Part shown: positions 8,064-16,660 of the stretch, piece after piece
How positions within the stretch are numbered: the first letter of the stretch is position 1
How the letters are laid out: each line of letters starts with the position of its first letter
NCBI GenBank assembly: GCA_023145955.1
Contig: JAGLDA010000169.1
Span: forward strand, 1-30,774
Direction of reading: 5' to 3'
Length of the DNA stretch: 30,774 nt
DNA from: Bacteroidales bacterium
Lineage (GTDB): Bacteria; Bacteroidota; Bacteroidia; Bacteroidales; UBA1556
Notes under the pieces: model-generated
Told to the model about the DNA's origin: nothing
Database searches by the model: none
Seen by the model: the letters and a program-made list of their open reading frames with translations, nothing else
Program-made: the position numbers and the translations under genes

Positions 8064-8921
8064 ATGAAAAAATCAATTTTACTTTTTACTTTTATGCTTA
8101 TTGCATTAATATCTAATGCACAAGAATTCAGTTTTAATCTATATTTAGAAGATGGACAAGGAAATAGAGACACCTTAGTGTTTGGCTATGATAGTACAGC
8201 CACCGATAGTATTGATGTAAATTTTGATGAAATAGATATTTTGGGTCAGCCTTGGGATAGTGTGTTTGAGGCTCGTACAGTAAATGTTGAAAACTTAAAT
8301 TTTCCTTATGAATTTAATCCAAGATATCAATCAAAAAAACAGATAATATATTATAAACATAATTCACCATATTCTACAAACTTTGCCTTTAGTAATCATA
8401 TAGGAGTATTAGTTAAGAGTATAAATGAACCAATTAGTATAACATGGGACTCAGCACTATTTGCTGATTCATGTATTGTTTCGAGTGCTGTTTTTTTGTA
8501 TCATTACGTATGCGGAGGCCCGCAGTGGGCTAGTGATGTTGACAGTCTTGTATTAGATAGGAATTATATTTATCCAAATTACTATATTGAAAATCAAGAT
8601 ACATTATGGTTTTTTTCTTTTGCATTTAGATCATATAATACAATTGATATAAATAATATTGCCCAAACTAAAAACATCTTAGATGTTTATCCAAATCCCA
8701 CAAAGGACAAATTAGTTATTAATATACCAAATGAATATAGAATTAGGATTTCTCAAATTATAATTTATAATTCTGTAGGAAATGAAGTTGAAATAATTAT
8801 AGTCCCCAATAATACAGAGTATATTAATTTGAATATTAACAGCTTATCTTCAGGTATTTATTTTATTCGCATTAAGTCGGATGGAGTAGTAGGAGGTAGT
8901 GGCAGTTTTATAAAACAATAG
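8064..8921 (+). CDS. Secreted protein with T9SS type A sorting domain
   Basis: The product is 285 residues from the ATG at 8064, chosen because the signal peptide (MKKSILLFTFMLIALISNAQ) starts there; the in-frame ATG at 8028 would add a 12-residue polar tail in front of it. After cleavage at about residue 20, residues 21-200 form a beta-rich region I do not recognise, with acidic and aromatic patches. Residues about 205-285 are a C-terminal sorting domain: DVYPNPTKDKLVINI, IYNSVGNEV, NINSLSSGIYFIRI. That domain directs export through the type IX secretion system and attachment to the cell surface or release. The cargo function is unknown. The gene stands alone, behind a long structured leader and ahead of a hairpin. 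Confidence 0.85.
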   Translation: MKKSILLFTFMLIALISNAQEFSFNLYLEDGQGNRDTLVFGYDSTATDSIDVNFDEIDILGQPWDSVFEARTVNVENLNFPYEFNPRYQSKKQIIYYKHNSPYSTNFAFSNHIGVLVKSINEPISITWDSALFADSCIVSSAVFLYHYVCGGPQWASDVDSLVLDRNYIYPNYYIENQDTLWFFSFAFRSYNTIDINNIAQTKNILDVYPNPTKDKLVINIPNEYRIRISQIIIYNSVGNEVEIIIVPNNTEYINLNINSLSSGIYFIRIKSDGVVGGSGSFIKQ

Positions 8922-8971
8922 CTAATACATTAAGTCATAGCATAATATTATTTGTAAGAAACTAAATTTAG

Positions 8972-8999
8972 TTAGCAGTGGACTTTAGTCCATGGCTAA
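8972..8999 (+). terminator. Hairpin after the T9SS cargo gene, possible terminator
   Basis: TTAGC (8972-8976) and TGGAC (8979-8983) pair with GTCCA (8988-8992) and GCTAA (8995-8999) around a TTTA loop, with one wobble and one mismatch between the two stems. It begins 51 bases after the stop codon and is followed by a short T-rich stretch. Confidence 0.5.
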
Positions 9000-9154
9000 T
9001 TTGTGCATACTAAAATATTTTGGCAGTATTTTTATCTTTTACAAAAAATGGTGACAAAATATGGTATTATATTAAATTGATAAAAAATAGATTGATTAAT
9101 CTTTTTCCATAGAAACAATTGTGTATAAAATTGTTTGAAAAAAATAAAATTCCC

Positions 9155-9186
9155 TTTGTAAATATTCTATATTAATATTATTTTTG
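9155..9186 (+). promoter_or_regulatory. Complete Bacteroidota-type promoter of parE
   Basis: TTTG at 9155-9158 and TATTTTTG at 9179-9186 match the -33 TTTG and -7 TAnnTTTG consensus with a 20-base spacer, the best promoter match in the window. The ATG of parE follows 20 bases after the -7 box. Confidence 0.7.
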
Positions 9187-9206
9187 CATAGAAATAAGAA
9201 ATACCT

Positions 9207-11084
9207 ATGGCAGAAGTAAAATACAACGAAGACAGTATTAAATCTCTTGATTGGAAGGATCATATACGCTTACGACCAGGAATGTATATTGGTAAGTTAG
9301 GTGATGGTGCGTCTCCCGATGATGGAATTTATGTACTTATAAAAGAGGTGATTGATAACTCAATTGATGAGTTTATTATGGGCCATGGGAAAAAAATAAC
9401 CATTGAAATTAGAGAGAAAGAGGTTGTTGTACGCGATAGTGGACGTGGGATTCCTCTTGGAAGCCTTGCCGCTTGTGTTTCTAAAATAAATACTGGAGCT
9501 AAATACGACTCCAAGGTATTTAAGAAAACTGTAGGTCTTAATGGTGTTGGTACAAAAGCTGTAAATGCTCTTTCTGAATCGTTTACTGCCCAGAGTTTTA
9601 GAGAAGGGAAATCCAAAGTTGTAAAATATGAACGTGGCAAGCAAACTTTAGATGAAGATGTAGATACTCCTGATGAAAATAATGGAACATTAATAAGATT
9701 TGTGCCTGATTCTGAAATTTTTGGAGATTTTAAATTTAGATCTGAATATATTGAGCGTTTGCTATGGAATTATGCGTTTTTGAATCGTCACCTTGTTCTT
9801 AAATTTAATGGTGAGCGTATTGTATCAAAAAATGGACTTCTGGATTTATTGGAGCAAAATATTGATGATAATATTATTTATCCGATTATACACCTTGAAG
9901 AAGAGGAATTTGAATTTGCTTTTACTCATGCATCGAAAAAATATGGTGAGGAGTATTTCTCATTTGTAAATGGACAGCATACTACACAAGGGGGTACACA
10001 TCAGGCATCCTTTCGTGAGGCTATTGTGAAAACTGTTCGTGAGTTTTTCAAGAAAGATTTTGATGCTAGCGATATTCGTACTTCCATTGTAGCCGCATTT
10101 AGTGTAAAAATAACTGAACCTGTATTTGAATCGCAGACTAAAACAAAACTTGGTTCGCAGCATATGGAGCCCAATGGGCAAACTATTCGTAACTATATTA
10201 ATGATATGGTTAAACGAAATCTTGATAATTTTCTTCACCGTAAGCCAGATGTAGCTGATTCGTTACGTCGCAAAATTCTTCAATCGGAGAAGGAACGAAA
10301 GGATATGGCAGGAATTAAGAAGCTTGCCCGCGAAGGTGCTAAGAAAGCTAGCTTGCATAATAAAAAACTTAGAGATTGTAGAACTCACTATAACTCTAAT
10401 AAGGAAAATAGACTAGAATCAACATTGTTTATTACCGAGGGAGATTCGGCTTCTGGTAGTATCACCAAAAGTAGAAATGTGAATACCCAAGCAGTATTCA
10501 GTTTAAAGGGTAAGCCTAAAAATTGTTTTGGACTTAGCAAAAAGATTGTATATCAAAATGAAGAGTTTAATCTATTGCAAACAGCCTTGAATATAGAAGA
10601 GGATATGGATAATTTGCGATATAATAATATTGTAATTGCAACAGATGCTGATACTGATGGTATGCATATTCGTTTACTATTATTGACTTTCTTTCTTCAG
10701 TTTTATCCTGATTTGGTAAAACGTGGTCATGTGTATATACTTCAAACACCGCTTTTTAGAGTGCGTAATAAGAAAAAGACATTTTACTGCTATTCCGAAG
10801 AAGAGCGCGTTAATGCACTAAGAGAAATAGGAGCACAGGCGGAGATAACCCGATTTAAGGGGTTGGGAGAAATATCTCCTGATGAGTTTAAAGTGTTTAT
10901 CGGAAAAAGTATGCGCCTAGACCCTGTATTGCTTACCAAGGACTCAGGTATTGATAATGTTTTATCGTTTTATATGGGAAAAAACACTCCAGAAAGACAG
11001 CTTTATATTATGGATAATTTACGATACGAAATTAACGATGAAGCAGATATGAAATCTACTGATGTTCAGAAAGAAGCTGTGTGA
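9207..11084 (+). CDS. parE: DNA topoisomerase IV subunit B (type IIA topoisomerase ATPase/Toprim subunit)
   Basis: This 625-residue subunit binds and hydrolyses ATP and, with the A subunit, decatenates and relaxes DNA. The GHKL ATPase shows DNSIDEF (about 51-57), DSGRGIPLG (76-84) and GLNGVGTKAVNALS (about 110-123). The transducer domain follows. The Toprim domain has EGDSASGS with metal ligand E411 and DADTDG with D480, D482 and D484. EGDSASGSITKSR is the form seen in Bacteroidota ParE, as against EGDSAGGSAK of gyrase. It has a full promoter and an 87-base gap to the next gene. The A subunit (parC) is not next door, although it often is in other bacteria. Gyrase B is the only alternative, and the motif form and length argue against it. 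Confidence 0.95.
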   Translation: MAEVKYNEDSIKSLDWKDHIRLRPGMYIGKLGDGASPDDGIYVLIKEVIDNSIDEFIMGHGKKITIEIREKEVVVRDSGRGIPLGSLAACVSKINTGAKYDSKVFKKTVGLNGVGTKAVNALSESFTAQSFREGKSKVVKYERGKQTLDEDVDTPDENNGTLIRFVPDSEIFGDFKFRSEYIERLLWNYAFLNRHLVLKFNGERIVSKNGLLDLLEQNIDDNIIYPIIHLEEEEFEFAFTHASKKYGEEYFSFVNGQHTTQGGTHQASFREAIVKTVREFFKKDFDASDIRTSIVAAFSVKITEPVFESQTKTKLGSQHMEPNGQTIRNYINDMVKRNLDNFLHRKPDVADSLRRKILQSEKERKDMAGIKKLAREGAKKASLHNKKLRDCRTHYNSNKENRLESTLFITEGDSASGSITKSRNVNTQAVFSLKGKPKNCFGLSKKIVYQNEEFNLLQTALNIEEDMDNLRYNNIVIATDADTDGMHIRLLLLTFFLQFYPDLVKRGHVYILQTPLFRVRNKKKTFYCYSEEERVNALREIGAQAEITRFKGLGEISPDEFKVFIGKSMRLDPVLLTKDSGIDNVLSFYMGKNTPERQLYIMDNLRYEINDEADMKSTDVQKEAV

Positions 11085-11091
11085 TAATTAT

Positions 11092-11122
11092 TTTGTTTTT
11101 ACTATATAATTATGTATCTTTA
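11092..11122 (+). promoter_or_regulatory. Promoter of the TerB-like gene
   Basis: TTTG at 11092-11095 and TATCTTTA at 11115-11122 (one mismatch to TAnnTTTG) are separated by 19 bases, in the 87-base gap after parE. The ATG follows 49 bases later. Confidence 0.45.
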
Positions 11123-11171
11123 CAATTAAAATAATAGATTACTTAATTATTAATAAAAAACAGTTTAAATC

Positions 11172-11540
11172 ATGGATAATTATAAAAAATGGGATAAAGA
11201 AGATTATTATACATTTTTTCTTATTTATGCTGCTAAAGCAGACTTTACAGTAGTAGATGAAGAAAAAGAGTATATATTAAATCACTCTAATAAAAAAGTT
11301 TACAATAGAATAAGTAAAGATTTTAATAATTATACTGACGTTCAGAATAATGATATTTTGGAGTACTTTGTTATTAACTACTGTAAGACTAGGGAAGAAA
11401 AAATAAAAATTTATTTTGAAATGAAGGAAGTGCTATTAGTGGATGGTGTGTTAGCAGCTTCTGAGAATCTATTTCTACGACAATTACGAAAAATTATTGT
11501 AAATAATTCTACTGATGATATTGCTGATATATTAGACTAA
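11172..11540 (+). CDS. TerB-like all-helical protein of unknown function
   Basis: This 122-residue soluble protein has no signal peptide or membrane segment. Two segments resemble the helical repeats of the TerB (tellurite-resistance B-like) fold: FFLIYAAKADFTVVDEEKEYI at about 16-36, shortened here as YAAKADFTVVDEE, and LLVDGVLAASENLFLRQL at about 88-105, where the acidic DG plus downstream E is the usual TerB signature. Many Bacteroidota carry small single-domain proteins of this kind; none has a firmly known role to my knowledge. It follows parE in the same direction but has its own likely promoter, and it converges on the DUF5686 gene with only 6 bases between stop codons. Confidence 0.7.
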   Translation: MDNYKKWDKEDYYTFFLIYAAKADFTVVDEEKEYILNHSNKKVYNRISKDFNNYTDVQNNDILEYFVINYCKTREEKIKIYFEMKEVLLVDGVLAASENLFLRQLRKIIVNNSTDDIADILD

Positions 11541-11546
11541 TCTATT

Positions 11547-13958
11547 TTATATAGAATAGCCAAAAGTAATTTTGTAGGCAAAATTATCTTCAATATTTGG
11601 AAAAGAATATGGCCCCCAGCGATAAAATGCACCAATACCAATATTACTAATCCCTGAGCGGAGGATTGAGTTTAATAGTATCCCTGATTCAAAAAAACCA
11701 TTTTCTAAAGTATTGAAATTTATATTTTTGTGCATAGTGGGATTACTTATATTGCCTATAATTGCAGAGCTTACAAACATTGGCTGCGGCACAAAAGGTT
11801 TATTGCCAAACAATAGGCTCTTAAAATCGTGACGAAAATGTATTGCCAAATATTCATCAGAAAGGAACTCATTATATCGCATTGTTCCAAATGTGTTAGG
11901 AGCTTCTATATACCATTGCATATAACTTGCGTTTCCATTATAGAGTTTATACCATGGTGCATCTCCTACTGATTTTCCAGCAGTAATTCTCCACGATTGT
12001 TTGCCTACAAAATTTATATTATAATCGAAATCTATCTGCAAATCTAGTTTTTGGTAATTTAGCTCTGAACCATTAATCCCTGAAATGGCTTTGGTATAGT
12101 GAATATTTAAAATAGGATATATGGTGCCTAGTGAGAAAGTTGTGTTTGCTGTACGATAGAGTTTTTCCTTAAAAGCAAATCGCCATCCTATACCAAATTC
12201 TGTAATTAAGAAATCTCCTTTAAGTTCATTATTAATTGTTTGGTATTCGTAATCAGTAGTGGAGTTTATATCCGAATAATTTGTTTCTAAAGTCCAACTA
12301 CTATGTGGTAATAATCTAAATTCTAATTTTGCATTAGTGCTTTTTGAATATACCATCTCTTTTACTAGGAAATCACGGATGGTCTCGTGACCATAAAAAT
12401 CGGGCAAATTAAAATCATATTGCTGTGCACTTTCAAAAATATCGTTAGTATATGCAATATCAAGGGTTAATGAATTCTGAGCTAATAGGTTGAGTTTAAT
12501 ATTACCACCATATTTCCATCTATAATCTTTAGTGGCCCATGCTGCGTATCCTTCAAGAGAATAGTATTGCGATAGGCGCTCATTAGTTGTTAAACCAACA
12601 CCAAGCCTAAAACCTTCAAATTTGTTATAAGCAATAAATTTATTCATTAGCAAATCTACAGGACCAATGGGTATTCTACCATTCATAAGAGATGTTGCAG
12701 CCCATAGTTTTTTATCTAAATGTTTGGCTTTGCCAATGCTATCAATTATATTATAAGTCTCTACTTCTAAGGAATCTAATTTTTGTGCTCTATATTTATT
12801 CCAATAATCTTCATCATGTGGTTTATTTGCTTGAGGGCTTATAATCAATACCTCATTATTGAATCTAACTATTTCTTTTTCAGGCTCATTTATTTTTATA
12901 TCCTTAATATATGAGCGAGCAATACCTTTTGCTTCGCTATTATTTATTATTAGGTTATAAAAAATAATATCGGTATTTATTTGGGTGGGAAACCATACTT
13001 TATCATCTATAAGCTCACATTTTTGCTGAAAAGATATACCAAAATCTGGATTTGTTTTTGCAGGTTCAGCCTTTATATTCTTAAGAGCCCAATGCTTGCT
13101 GCTAATATGAAGTTGTCCTTTCAATCCATCAAAATTGGATCCTTTATATGGCCTAAAACTTATAATATATGTGGTATCTATATCAGAAAAAATACTGTCT
13201 TCTAGAAGGTAGAAATACTTCCTTAAACTTGATCTGTTTATTGGATTAATATAATGTCTATCAAGTACATCTATGCTTTTGTCATAAAAACTAAAGGACT
13301 GTAAATCACTACCCATTACCGAAAATTGAGGATTGCTTAATCCCGAAACCCGATTTGCTATTACTTCTTCTTTGTTTTTGTCAGGATATTTATAATTTCT
13401 TTTACTAATACTTTCGGTAATTAGTAAATGTTGTGAACTAAAAAAATCATTCATTTTTATTAATGCACTATCGGGATTTCTGTACTTATCCATTTCATGT
13501 CTTATTGCATCAGCATCAGCAGTAACAATAAATTTGTGATAGGCAGTATACGAAAAAGACTTAAGATTCTCAGGATCGTTATACTTCTTATTTGATATTA
13601 CTTTTCTAATAATTGCAAAAGCGGGATTCTCTTTGGCATGGATATCTACAACATTAAGATTATACTGCTTTTTTGTAAGCTTTATAATTGCTTTATTGCT
13701 TAAAGTATTAATGTTTATTACGGTATCGCTATACCCAATATAAGTAAGTTTAATACTAGTGCAGCAGTTAAGCTTGAGTTTAATATTTCCATCAATATCA
13801 CTAAATATTCCTTTTTGACTATTATCAAACTTAATATTAACAAAGGCTAGGGGAGTGGATTTCTTGCTATCTACAATTTTTACTGATAAAGTGTTTTGTG
13901 AAAAAACATTAGTAACTATTGATAGTAGTAGCGATATTAATAAAATAAATTTCAGCAT
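11547..13958 (-). CDS. DUF5686 outer-membrane protein with carboxypeptidase-like regulatory N-domain
   Basis: This 803-residue protein has a signal peptide (about 1-20, ending VFSQ), a carboxypeptidase-regulatory-like beta-sandwich at about 22-107 (LSVKIVDSKKSTPLAFVNI, GIFSDIDGNIKL, YIGYSDTVI), then a long DUF5686 region rich in amphipathic beta strands that ends in the aromatic YKITFGYSI typical of an outer-membrane barrel. This architecture is common in Bacteroidota; the family is unassigned in function and is distinct from TonB receptors because no plug domain is seen. It is the last gene of a four-gene operon, starting 13 bases after the mazG stop. Confidence 0.88.
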   Translation of the reverse strand: MLKFILLISLLLSIVTNVFSQNTLSVKIVDSKKSTPLAFVNIKFDNSQKGIFSDIDGNIKLKLNCCTSIKLTYIGYSDTVININTLSNKAIIKLTKKQYNLNVVDIHAKENPAFAIIRKVISNKKYNDPENLKSFSYTAYHKFIVTADADAIRHEMDKYRNPDSALIKMNDFFSSQHLLITESISKRNYKYPDKNKEEVIANRVSGLSNPQFSVMGSDLQSFSFYDKSIDVLDRHYINPINRSSLRKYFYLLEDSIFSDIDTTYIISFRPYKGSNFDGLKGQLHISSKHWALKNIKAEPAKTNPDFGISFQQKCELIDDKVWFPTQINTDIIFYNLIINNSEAKGIARSYIKDIKINEPEKEIVRFNNEVLIISPQANKPHDEDYWNKYRAQKLDSLEVETYNIIDSIGKAKHLDKKLWAATSLMNGRIPIGPVDLLMNKFIAYNKFEGFRLGVGLTTNERLSQYYSLEGYAAWATKDYRWKYGGNIKLNLLAQNSLTLDIAYTNDIFESAQQYDFNLPDFYGHETIRDFLVKEMVYSKSTNAKLEFRLLPHSSWTLETNYSDINSTTDYEYQTINNELKGDFLITEFGIGWRFAFKEKLYRTANTTFSLGTIYPILNIHYTKAISGINGSELNYQKLDLQIDFDYNINFVGKQSWRITAGKSVGDAPWYKLYNGNASYMQWYIEAPNTFGTMRYNEFLSDEYLAIHFRHDFKSLLFGNKPFVPQPMFVSSAIIGNISNPTMHKNINFNTLENGFFESGILLNSILRSGISNIGIGAFYRWGPYSFPNIEDNFAYKITFGYSI

Positions 13959-13971
13959 AATATGGCTTAAA

Positions 13972-14298
13972 CTATTTTAGTTTTGGATTATTATGATGGC
14001 GCTGGTTATCACGTAGGGTTTTCTTTTCCATATTTTTCATAAGAGCATCGCTAAGATTTACGCCAGTTTGATTTGCAATAGCAATAAGAACCCAAAGTAC
14101 GTCTGCAAGTTCATCACCTAAATCAATATTTTTATCGGATTCTTTGAATGATTGCTCGCCATATTTCCTAGAAATTATACGTGCCACTTCTCCTACTTCT
14201 TCGGTAAGAATAGCCATATTTGTAAGCTCACTAAAATATCTCACGCCATGGGTATTTATCCAATCATCAACTAACTTCTGAGCATCATTAATTTCCAT
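13972..14298 (-). CDS. MazG-like nucleotide pyrophosphohydrolase
   Basis: This 108-residue single-domain enzyme of the all-alpha NTP pyrophosphatase superfamily is expected to hydrolyse (d)NTPs to NMP and diphosphate, which would clean up aberrant nucleotides. The metal-binding pattern EExxE...ExxD is present: E33, E34 and E37 in EEVGE, and E63 and D66 in GDELADVLW. The length fits the short MazG/RS21-C6 subgroup rather than the two-domain MazG of E. coli. The ATG is one base from the LysE stop, so translation of the two is probably coupled. The natural substrate cannot be told from sequence. Confidence 0.9.
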   Translation of the reverse strand: MEINDAQKLVDDWINTHGVRYFSELTNMAILTEEVGEVARIISRKYGEQSFKESDKNIDLGDELADVLWVLIAIANQTGVNLSDALMKNMEKKTLRDNQRHHNNPKLK

Positions 14299-14299
14299 C

Positions 14300-15613
14300 T
14301 TATTCTATTACTTTAATATTATTCTTTAAAAATAACCCTTTATTTTCTTCAAAATAGTTGCCATAATAAATGGTTGAATCATTTATATTTACCGAGAACC
14401 AGCCTCCCGCATTTACTTGAATTTGGTATAGAACATTAGCTTGTTCTATTTGGATATCAAGCATGCATGGCATTAGGTTGAATTCATCTTCCCAAATATG
14501 TGATTCCACAAAAACAGAATTATTAATTACACTCCTTATTTGCTGCTTATTTAAGCTCCATCCATTGCATTTTGATTCATCTATGCTTGTATTAGGAACT
14601 CTTAAAGTGGATTTTATAATGCTATTAATATAAAAGTTGTTGTTGATCTTAAAATCAATAGGGCTCCTGAGCATACTTGTAGTATCTATATAAAGAGATA
14701 TTCCAGTAAAATCAATTTTATAGGTTCTAATTTGAGGTATTTTTATTGTATCAAAGTCACTTTTTAGAATTTCTATTTCAAAAATATGATTTATAGTATC
14801 AGTAAAGTGCCAGTCTCCTGAAGAAATAAATTCTTCACCTCTAGTTTCTATACGTTCTTTAAAAGTAGAGTCTTTATATAGTATGAGATTTAGTGTGCTT
14901 TTTTCGGCAATTACATTGTATTGGGCTTCAATCTCTTTGCCCAAATGAAGATTGCTCCTAAGCTGCTGAAAGAATCCAAACCCTCCTAAGGTTTTAAAGA
15001 TAAGGATAATGCCAAATGTTACCAATAGCAAGCCAACAATTTTGTTTAAGAGAATTTCTTTTCGAGGCTTAAGAAAACCTTTAATTTTACCACCTACAAA
15101 ACTTTTTAGAACATCAGTAGCGAAAATTGTAATAAATGTTCCTGAGAAGAAGATTATTGTGCTTTCCAATATTTCGCCAGGAATAGCATTTTTGCCCACA
15201 AAACCTAGTGCGCCAAACCAAAAAAAGAATAGAAATGGATTTGCGATATTTAAAAAGAAACCTCTGACACCATATCCAAAAGGATTGGATTCCTTAATTT
15301 CTTTATTTGCGTATCGTCTTCTATTAAGAATTTCGGGTTTCTTTGCCCACGATACGGAGCCAAAAATTATAAGAATAATACCTCCTATAAGACCAACATA
15401 GACCTTATTCTCAGGGTCATCGAATATAGTAGCACCTATTAAATAACTTATTGTAACCAATAATATATCGCTAAATAAAACCCCTAAGGCCATATAAATA
15501 CCATATTTGAAACCTTTGTTTATTCCAGTTTGTAATATGGCAAAGAAAGCTGGACCTAATGATACAGCCACAAGTAAGCCTAGCAAAATTCCCTCAAAAA
15601 ATAAAGATATCAT
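14300..15613 (-). CDS. LysE-family transporter fused to a C-terminal beta-rich domain
   Basis: Residues 1 to about 215 are a LysE/RhtB amino-acid exporter: GLLVAVSLGPAFFAILQTGINKG near the start (shortened: SLGPAFFAILQTG), six hydrophobic helices, NPFLFFFWFGALG near 125, and a last helix at about 190-210. Exporters of this family usually end there at about 200-220 residues. This one continues for some 220 residues that are polar and beta-rich, with a lipocalin-like start (LNLILYKDSTFKERI, SGDWHF) and a second half with SKCNGWSL, MPCMLD and VNAGGWFSV. I know no function for this tail. The ORF is unbroken, so this is a true fusion and not a sequencing join as far as I can see. It is the second gene of the operon, 44 bases after the acidic protein. 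Confidence 0.85.
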   Translation of the reverse strand: MISLFFEGILLGLLVAVSLGPAFFAILQTGINKGFKYGIYMALGVLFSDILLVTISYLIGATIFDDPENKVYVGLIGGIILIIFGSVSWAKKPEILNRRRYANKEIKESNPFGYGVRGFFLNIANPFLFFFWFGALGFVGKNAIPGEILESTIIFFSGTFITIFATDVLKSFVGGKIKGFLKPRKEILLNKIVGLLLVTFGIILIFKTLGGFGFFQQLRSNLHLGKEIEAQYNVIAEKSTLNLILYKDSTFKERIETRGEEFISSGDWHFTDTINHIFEIEILKSDFDTIKIPQIRTYKIDFTGISLYIDTTSMLRSPIDFKINNNFYINSIIKSTLRVPNTSIDESKCNGWSLNKQQIRSVINNSVFVESHIWEDEFNLMPCMLDIQIEQANVLYQIQVNAGGWFSVNINDSTIYYGNYFEENKGLFLKNNIKVIE

Positions 15614-15657
15614 CAGATTATTATATTCTTATATTAAATAGTAAAAATAAAATATTG

Positions 15658-16518
15658 CTATTTTACATACCTACGCTCTATATATTTTTTAAAAGTTTGG
15701 AATACTTCATCTTTTGTTTCCCATAGGTTTTCATCTTTCATATCGCCGAGCATATAAAGTGCCTGCACTCCATCTTCAAGCGAGTCGAGCTTTATAATGG
15801 AACTATTGAAATATTTTGAACTACCTTCAAATAAGTCATTAATAATCATAAATTTATCATTAATGCCAATTCCTGTTTTTAAACTTTTTATGGGCTTTAG
15901 ATTTATAGTGCTTGGTAATAATTCTTCGGGTTTAGACTCATTGTTTTCAAACTCCTCATCCTCAGGCTCTACATCAAGAATGTGTACGGTTTTTTTAGTA
16001 TCTTTCCCTTTGTTTTCAATGGGCTTATCAACGGCAATTGTTTCACTAACTTCAGCTTTATTATTATCAACGTCTATTATGTTTTCAGCATCCTTTTCTT
16101 CTGAGCGGCTTTCGTTTGTTAGCTTATTATCAATATCGTCATGAATAGTAGTTATTTCTTCTTCTTTTGGTATTTCTGGTAAATGCTTGTCGTCGTCATT
16201 TTGTTCGTCTAAAGCAGATTCCTGTTCCTTAATTTGATCATCAATTTCAGAATCGTCATTTTCAAACTCTAATTTAGCGACATCTAATAAGTCATTTATT
16301 TCTTTATCAATTTCATCAACGGCATTACTGCTAGTTGTGATGTTTTGCATTGGAATATCATCAATTGAATCAACAAGCTCATATAATGCACGTAAATCCT
16401 CTTTTATTAAGTCAATCTCTAATAAAGAAATAGTATTGTTTGAAGATAATACCGCCTCTAATTGTTTGTTTAGTTTTGCTAATACTTTCCTACTGTGGTC
16501 TTTTTGAATACTGTTCAT
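15658..16518 (-). CDS. Acidic protein with conserved Bacteroidota C-terminal region, unknown function
   Basis: This 286-residue protein is cytoplasmic by appearance, with no signal or TM segment. The N-terminal 50 residues are helical and possibly coiled coil. The middle (about 55-205) is a low-complexity Asp/Glu/Lys/Asn-rich linker that is probably disordered. The last 70 residues are compact: IKTGIGINDKF-like GINDKFMIINDLFEG, then YIERRYVK at the end. A GINDKF...LF tail next to thymidine kinase is familiar from other Bacteroidia, but I know of no assigned role. The start is 142 bases from the divergent tdk. It heads the operon with LysE, mazG and DUF5686. Confidence 0.75.
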   Translation of the reverse strand: MNSIQKDHSRKVLAKLNKQLEAVLSSNNTISLLEIDLIKEDLRALYELVDSIDDIPMQNITTSSNAVDEIDKEINDLLDVAKLEFENDDSEIDDQIKEQESALDEQNDDDKHLPEIPKEEEITTIHDDIDNKLTNESRSEEKDAENIIDVDNNKAEVSETIAVDKPIENKGKDTKKTVHILDVEPEDEEFENNESKPEELLPSTINLKPIKSLKTGIGINDKFMIINDLFEGSSKYFNSSIIKLDSLEDGVQALYMLGDMKDENLWETKDEVFQTFKKYIERRYVK

Positions 16519-16568
16519 AAGGGATAAATAAATTTATTCACAATAAAAATATTGTCTATTCTTTTGGT

Positions 16569-16576
16569 TAAATTTG
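16569..16576 (+). promoter_or_regulatory. -7 promoter box for tdk
   Basis: TAAATTTG matches TAnnTTTG exactly in the divergent gap between the acidic-protein gene and tdk, 84 bases before the tdk ATG. The nearest TTG upstream is too close to be a normal -33 element. Confidence 0.4.
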
Positions 16577-16660
16577 CTGCTTTAAAGATGCAATTTATTT
16601 TCAATTCAAATACAAATTGCAGACTGTAAAGATATTCAAAGATAAAATACAATAGCAATA

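Noticed and set aside
11547..13958. TonB-dependent receptor
   Set aside because: The N-terminal domain is shared with such receptors but no plug domain is found; the rest fits DUF5686.
15009..15401. 130-residue plus-strand frame
   Set aside because: It is the reverse of the LysE membrane domain; hydrophobic helices often leave such open frames on the other strand.
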